A DNA stretch of 64,000 bases from Manihot esculenta (lineage: Eukaryota > Streptophyta > Magnoliopsida > Malpighiales > Euphorbiaceae), in contig NC_035166.2 of NCBI RefSeq assembly GCF_001659605.2, forward strand, positions 19,520,225 through 19,584,224. Direction: 5' to 3'. A program made the translations under genes and the position numbers. The notes under the pieces are model-generated. The model saw nothing but the letters and a program-made list of their open reading frames with translations. It did not search any database and was not told where the DNA came from. Below, piece after piece: positions 58,170-64,000 of the stretch (position 1 is its first letter; each line of letters opens with the position of its first letter).

Positions 58170-60550
58170 TTTTGATATTATCATTAATAAATTAATTATT
58201 TAATTTTAAAAATTTTATTAAAATATTATTTTTATCAATAAAATAATCAATTCATTTATTTTTATAATTAAAAATATAATAAAAAAATTAAATTATCACT
58301 TTTTCTTTTATATTTTTTTTTAAAAAAGAAGAGAAGGTGGTTCTTTTTCTTCTTTAAGCAGTAGAAGGAGTGACGGAGATTATTTCGTTGATGAAAAAAA
58401 TATAAAAATACTTTAAAAAATAAATATATTTTAATATATTTTAAAAAATATAAAAATTATTTTGTTAACTGTGATAATACTTAAAAATTAAAGAAGAGAA
58501 TTTATTTAAGATAAATTTAGATTTTAAAAAATTTATCTTTTATTTTTCATTTATTTTTAAGTGAAAATAGAATAGAAAAATTATGGAAAAGAAAAAATAA
58601 AAATATTTAAATAAATTTTAAAAAATATAAAGACTAATTTATTAATAATAACAATATAATTAAATAGTAAATCTCTCAAATTCTTAATAGTATAACCAAT
58701 ATTTCATTAAAAAATATAACTTATAGTTTTTAACTTTGATAGTAAAATCATCTGCAGGATTGGGAGAACTTGGATGGAATCACAATCTTAGCCAATAAAA
58801 AGAAAAGTAAAATAAAATTTGAGTAGTATTAGTAAGGATGATGGTATTTGAATGTCATGCGAAGGTTTTTATATTATTTTCATAATTAGTAAATTTTTTA
58901 AAAATTATAATTAATTAATAAATTTTTTAAAATTATAAAAATTAAATAATAAAATACTTGATATCTAAAATTAATAAAAAAAACTAATTAGTAGACTTTT
59001 TAAAATAGTATTCACATTTTAATATATTTTTTAAATTAAAAAATTAACTAAAAAATTTTATAATACTATATAAATTAAATAGTAATTTTTTTAAAATATT
59101 GATAAGATGATTGGCTTAATTTTTGATGTAATTGACATTGATAAAATACAAAAATTAACTAATTAATTACAATAAATCCTAAGGATTTCAATGTAATCCC
59201 CAATAAAGAAAATATCAAATGTAGTCATAGATGATGAATATTTTATTCAAAAAAACAGATGGATATGGTGTTAATAATAATAAAATTTTAGGAATTAAAA
59301 TTCTCTTCCATTTAAATTTTAATTAATAAAATATATGAAAATATATTGAAAAATAAATTAAAAAATAAAATATCTAATGGCATTCAAACTTAAAAATTTA
59401 AGTTAGAAATAATTATAATAATATATGTTGCATGTCGGTTAGACAATTAGATTACTACCTAAATTATCAAGTTTAAAAATTTAAAAATTAATTAAAATTA
59501 TACTAAAATATAAAAATTTGACTAATTAAATTAAAATATAAATATGTATAAATATTTAACTTTTTTTTATTAATTGGCCAAATAATTAATACTATTAATG
59601 GTGTTATTTGTAGCACCTTATTATTGGAAAAATTTATTGATGAGTTCATTTTATGCCAAACAATAATAATTTATTATAAGTTGAAATGAAAGATGGTTTG
59701 CTATTTTTTTTTATATGAAGGAGAGGGCAATATAAAGGGAGTTAGTTTTTTATTTATTCCTCTATTTATTTTATAATTTTTATTTATTTTTTTAAATTAT
59801 TTTTAAATTATTTTTTTAAACTATAATAACGTATAAATTGACTATTATAATTCTATTATTTAATTTTAAAAATATAAATACAAATAATTATAATTATATA
59901 CTTGAAAGTCTATTATTTTTAATCCAAAATTCAATTGTTTTTCATAATTTTGTGTTAGCCTATTTTATAATTGAAAGAAACTTCATTTTTCTTGTAACGT
60001 TGGGAGATTGTTTAATTGTATATAAAATTAAGTTATTTTCTTTTTGAAATTGTCTAATTTATTCAAAACTTTTAATTTATGATGATACTAGCCTTTTAGC
60101 TAAAAAATATTAAAAATAATGATTTTTAAAAAATTTAATAATAAAGTATTAATTTTACATTTAAATGTTATTAAAGATGATAATTATTAATTGTTTGTAC
60201 TTTATTATTATTTTAGTTAACTATATAAATAATTTTTGTAATAATTAAAAGAGTAAAATTAATATTCTATTTTTAGAGTAAAATGGGCTAAATGTGATCC
60301 TAATCAAATGTTAGAGTAAACTGGTTCAAAAACTTAATTTTAGGTGAAATTGGGCAAAAATGGGAAAAAACATGAATTAATTTCAAAGAATTTAAACATT
60401 AAAATATTAAAATTCCCCCTGCTCCAGCCCAATGCTTCTCCCAATTCGGCCCATCTAATTATCTAAACTCTTTATTAATAAAAGAAAATTTTCAGCCCAT
60501 AAGAATCATTATTCTTTAAGCCCATTAAATGATTTAATTCATATGAGCTA
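58170..60550. other. AT-rich intergenic spacer
   Basis: AT-rich with one dispersed repeat (58870-59090). No gene or distinct element is seen otherwise. Confidence 0.6.
58870..59090. repeat. Dispersed AT-rich fold-back repeat, shorter copy
   Basis: It contains 'aaaattaaataataaaa' on the left and the blocks 'ttaatatattttttaaatt' and 'ataaattaaatagtaattt' on the right, as in the other copies. Confidence 0.5.
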
Positions 60551-60554
60551 TTTT

Positions 60555-61460
60555 ATTTTTTGGTCTAAGATGTATTCCATTGCTAGAGAATATAAGATAC
60601 AGGGCTACTAAGATATGTAAAAGGCATATCAAATCTAGTGTAAGAAGAGAAAAAAAAAAAAATCCATAGACTACATGGATTCTACAAATAACCTTCCTAA
60701 AATATCTTTGGACCGATAAAATTATAACTAAAAAAAATTAATCTAATAAAAACCTTCACAAAGAAAAAGACCACCAACATTTATTATTGTTGGCCGGTCT
60801 TCGAATATAAATAACTAAGAGCATGCAATCTAGATTTTTTAGAAGAGAAAAAAAAAACAGTTCAAAACCTACTATTTCCGACAAGAGCACCCGATGAGAG
60901 GGAAACAAATCAAGAAGGTCTCAATAATACCATCAATAGAAAAAAACAATACCGATGATCATTTTCAATTGCAACCGGCGGTAGAAGAGTCGAAAATCTA
61001 CTCGTAAAAGTAAAATTAACAATAAAACATCAAGCATAACATATTTTAGCGATTAGAAATCGCTCTCATACAAATCATGTAGATTTAAAAAATAAAAAAG
61101 AAAATAAAGACAACAATTAAAGAAACGATATTTAGAGGATAGGATTTCCTTGTGTGTGTAAACTTGATCTTTTTAGGGTCCTTCTTCTCCTTTTATTTTT
61201 TTTTCTTATATGCCATTGGTGCCTAACAGTTTTTCTGCTACAGTGACGTCTGTCTCTGTCAGGTACCGTCAGTCGTCATATCCATGTCAGGCGGTCATTT
61301 AATTTTTTCCGGTGTGCATGTGAATAGGGTTACGAAAGGACTGGACTTGCTTGTTTATCCTCATGTCCCCTTCTCGGGTCAGCCTCCTCCCCACTGGGCT
61401 TAAACTGGCCAACGATTCAGTCCATTATTCGTGTTAGAATTTGGGCCGAAGCCGCAGACA
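60555..61460. other. Moderately GC-rich stretch of unknown nature
   Basis: This segment is less AT-rich than its surroundings and has no long open frame. On the minus strand it ends in an A-rich tract at 60555-60570. It could be the remnant of a retroelement untranslated region, but no diagnostic domain, LTR or target duplication was found. Confidence 0.35.
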
Positions 61461-63169
61461 GAACAGTTTAGGAACGTTCCGAGTTCAAAATTTGATATAT
61501 TTCTGTGGATCTGACTCAGTTCAAAAGAATGCGAGGCAGACGGTTATCACAATTCATATATGAGAAAAAAAAATAAAACTTACCTTTGAATAAGAATAGA
61601 AAATTTTGAGCAAAGGAAAGTTGCATTAATAGACAAGAGAAGATCTCGCCTTAAAAATAAATTAAATCTCTAATATTTTTTAACCGTTCAAAAAAAAAAA
61701 AAAAAAGGTGAGATTTGTACAAGGTATAATTTATATTATTGAGGCTGGTTGTTTTGTATTGGTAGAATGGTATCAATCTTGATAATGGGCAATGTTCTCG
61801 CCTTTTTCCCGCATTCAATTTGCTCATCCGACTTTTAATTACTTTCTATATAATTTATAATATATGAATTAATATTAAAATTAAAATTGAAGTATTAAAA
61901 TTAATTGTTTTTTACTAAATGAACACAAAAATTTATTTAAATATTATTTTAAAATTATTATATTTAAAAATAAAAATTTAATTGACAATATGTTTTTAAA
62001 ATTAAGTAAACCTCCATTTAATAACAACATAGCAGATTGTTTTATATTAATTTTCTTTTTATTTACTTTTTTACCTTTGACTCCATGAATTTTATACAAG
62101 AATTTAATTATAATATTTTCATATAAAATTAATTAAAATTATAATTAAATAATAATTAGTTTATTGTGAAATTTTTACATATTTTATTCAATAAAAAACT
62201 TCAAATTTGATTTTTTTTTTTATATTTTCACATATAGTTACCGAACATTTAAATCTAATTATTTTGATATTATTACTTTTAGTTTTATTTTGTGTTAGCA
62301 ATTTTTATTTTTTTTATTTTTTATTATCGATTTGATTAATTTTGATTTAATAATTAATTATAAAATTATTAATAGTATATTATTTATACATATTTTTTTA
62401 TAAATTTATTGATAATATTTTGTTATTATTATATTGTATATGTTAATTAATAATATATATTTTAATTTTATTATTTTATTATATCTCAATGATTAAGTTA
62501 ACATTTTTAAAATGTATTAAAAAATTCGGTTAGTAAAATTTTTTGATTTAATCTATTAACTATATACTTATCTTCTATCAAATTAAATAGTATTAAATAT
62601 TTTTTTTACTTTTATTTATATTAAATATAATAATTATATTTACAATTTATAAAATGTATCTTATTATTTTATTTTTCATTTTATATAATAATTAAGTAAA
62701 ATAAAAATATTTTAGTTAAATTAAAAAATTATTATTGCAATTTAATTAATTTAATTACTTCTTAATTATCATAAGAACCTTTTGGAGAATGAGGCCATTG
62801 TTATATAAATTTTATAATAATTAATTATTAAAAAAAATTGGTCAGAAATGAAATTTCCACCAGTTGGCAGGAAGTCATCCGGCTTATCTTTAAAGATGAC
62901 ACGTTTCCTAAATTCCATAGCTTCTTTGGAGCGAGAAATCAGTATCATCGATCACACAATTTCGCCCAGAAATACAAAAATATCTTATCGTCATATGAAA
63001 AGGAGGAAATCACCTGACCTGACCTATGAAACGACATCGTATCTTGTATTTATATCAGTCTATTCAAGTAGAAATAAATGTTATCTCATTAATGTACATA
63101 CAATACGTTGCTTAATAGCTTAGCTTGCGGAGTTCGCAGTAGGAGTAAGAGGTTGAAGATAGAACGGGA

Positions 63170-64000
63170 ATGGTGCAGTTAGGCGGGAAAATGGTGGGCC
63201 AGGTGGTGAAGTTTGGCGGGAATGGCTTCGGCCAGGTTCTGGCGGCCGCCGCTGTGGCTATCTTGGTCCGATTGTTTTCCGGTCCGGGCCCTGCTATGTC
63301 TCCGGATGATGATGAGAAGAACGACTTTGCCGGAGATGATGAAGTTGGCGAAGCTTCCTTCGACGGGAAAATTGTTCCGGTTGCTATCCGCTGGAACAAT
63401 ATCACCTGCTCTCTCTCTGATAAATCCTCTAAACAAGTATGTAGATACCCCCCCCCCCCCCCCCAACACCTTGTTGAGAATTGTAATTTTTATAATTTTT
63501 CTTCAAGTTATGCTTGGCTGCCGAGAAAATGTAGAAAAAAGGGATTCATTTGATTGACTGTTCCCGAGCATTCAGTAGGTGATGTCAGGAGAACTAGAAA
63601 ATTGATGATAGCTTAATCTGTAGGTGCGGTTTCTGCTGAAAAATGTGAGTGGAGAAGCAAAGCCGGGAAGATTGCTTGCGATAATGGGGCCATCAGGATC
63701 AGGAAAAACGACTTTGCTTAACGTTCTGGCAAGGCAGCTAATGGCATCACCTCGGCTGCATTTATCTGGTCTTTTGGAGGTCAATGGGATGCCTATTTCA
63801 AATAAAGCTTACAAGTATGATTTACTGGAAGTTGGAGACATGCTAGTTATTTGATTTGATTTTATGTTTATGATCTATTTGGTTGTGTTTTTAGTGATGG
63901 CTATGAGGTTTGTTTTTATTTGCAGGTTTGCTTATGTGAGACAGGAGGACCTTTTCTTCTCGCAGCTGACAGTGAGGGAGACACTGGCCCTTGCTGCAGA
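63170..64000 (+). CDS. ABCG7: ABC transporter G family member 7-type half transporter, 5' part
   Basis: Exons 63170-63436, 63624-63814 and from 63926 on. The gene continues past the window. Exon 1 encodes 89 residues with an N-terminal hydrophobic stretch ([15 protein letters not shown]), an acidic segment and [17 protein letters not shown]. Exon 2 has [20 protein letters not shown] and the Walker A motif GPSGSGKTT. Exon 3 has [20 protein letters not shown] with the Q-loop glutamine. This layout matches plant ABCG7 (WBC7), a half-size ATP-driven membrane exporter of unsettled substrate. The signature motif, Walker B and membrane domain lie outside. The start ATG at 63170 is the first in frame. 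An alternative is 63191. Confidence 0.93.
63448..63464. repeat. C17 homopolymer next to the ABCG7 intron 1 donor
   Basis: Seventeen C in a row begin 12 bp after exon 1 ends, just inside the intron. The length may be misread and is expected to vary between individuals. Confidence 0.85.

Overview
The window is nuclear DNA of a flowering plant, almost certainly a eudicot. The evidence is plant-specific genes (PINOID-type kinase, photosystem I PsaK, callose-binding X8 protein, ABCG7-type transporter), GT-AG introns in AT-rich sequence, plant tRNA genes and typical plant transposons. The protein reading and the repeat style fit a Euphorbiaceae genome such as cassava or rubber tree, but that is an inference.

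Layout. 1-12.2 kb is a stack of mobile elements. A Ty3/gypsy chromovirus-type element (770-12204, minus strand, TSD GTTAA) was invaded by a fold-back Mutator-like element (7189-8515, 9-bp TSD) and by a 2.3-kb solo LTR (TSD AGAAC). That solo LTR was itself split by a related 2.2-kb solo LTR in the opposite direction (3253-5452, TSD GTGGC). 12.2-14.7 kb is AT-rich spacer with a nearly perfect 57-bp hairpin. 14.9-31.2 kb is DDB1 on the minus strand: 19 coding exons encoding 1088 aa, with one 5-kb intron that holds an old gypsy remnant. 33.0-34.6 kb is PSAK (minus, three exons), with a tRNA-Arg(UCU) gene on the opposite strand inside its first intron. 35.5-37.5 kb is a secreted X8-domain protein of the PDCB type (minus, four exons). 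37.5-46.6 kb is mostly AT-rich spacer with a MITE and a tRNA-Glu(CUC). 46.6-49.3 kb is PINOID (plus, two exons) with a G-box-rich promoter. 49.3-63 kb is AT-rich spacer with LINE fragments, dispersed AT-rich repeats, a second MITE copy and a promoter-like GC-rich island without a gene. 63.17 kb to the end is the 5' part of an ABCG7-type half transporter.

The genes do not form a pathway. They are independent plant nuclear genes: ubiquitin-ligase adaptor, photosystem I subunit, plasmodesmal wall protein, auxin-transport kinase and ABC transporter. The exon models for DDB1, PSAK, the X8 protein and PINOID were assembled by hand from splice sites. Each closes in frame with a total coding length divisible by three. 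I did not find a convincing new biological system. The most unusual content is the four-element insertion stack with its palindromic LTR arrays, the tRNA gene nested in PSAK, the 57-bp hairpin, and the gene-less promoter-like island near 57 kb.
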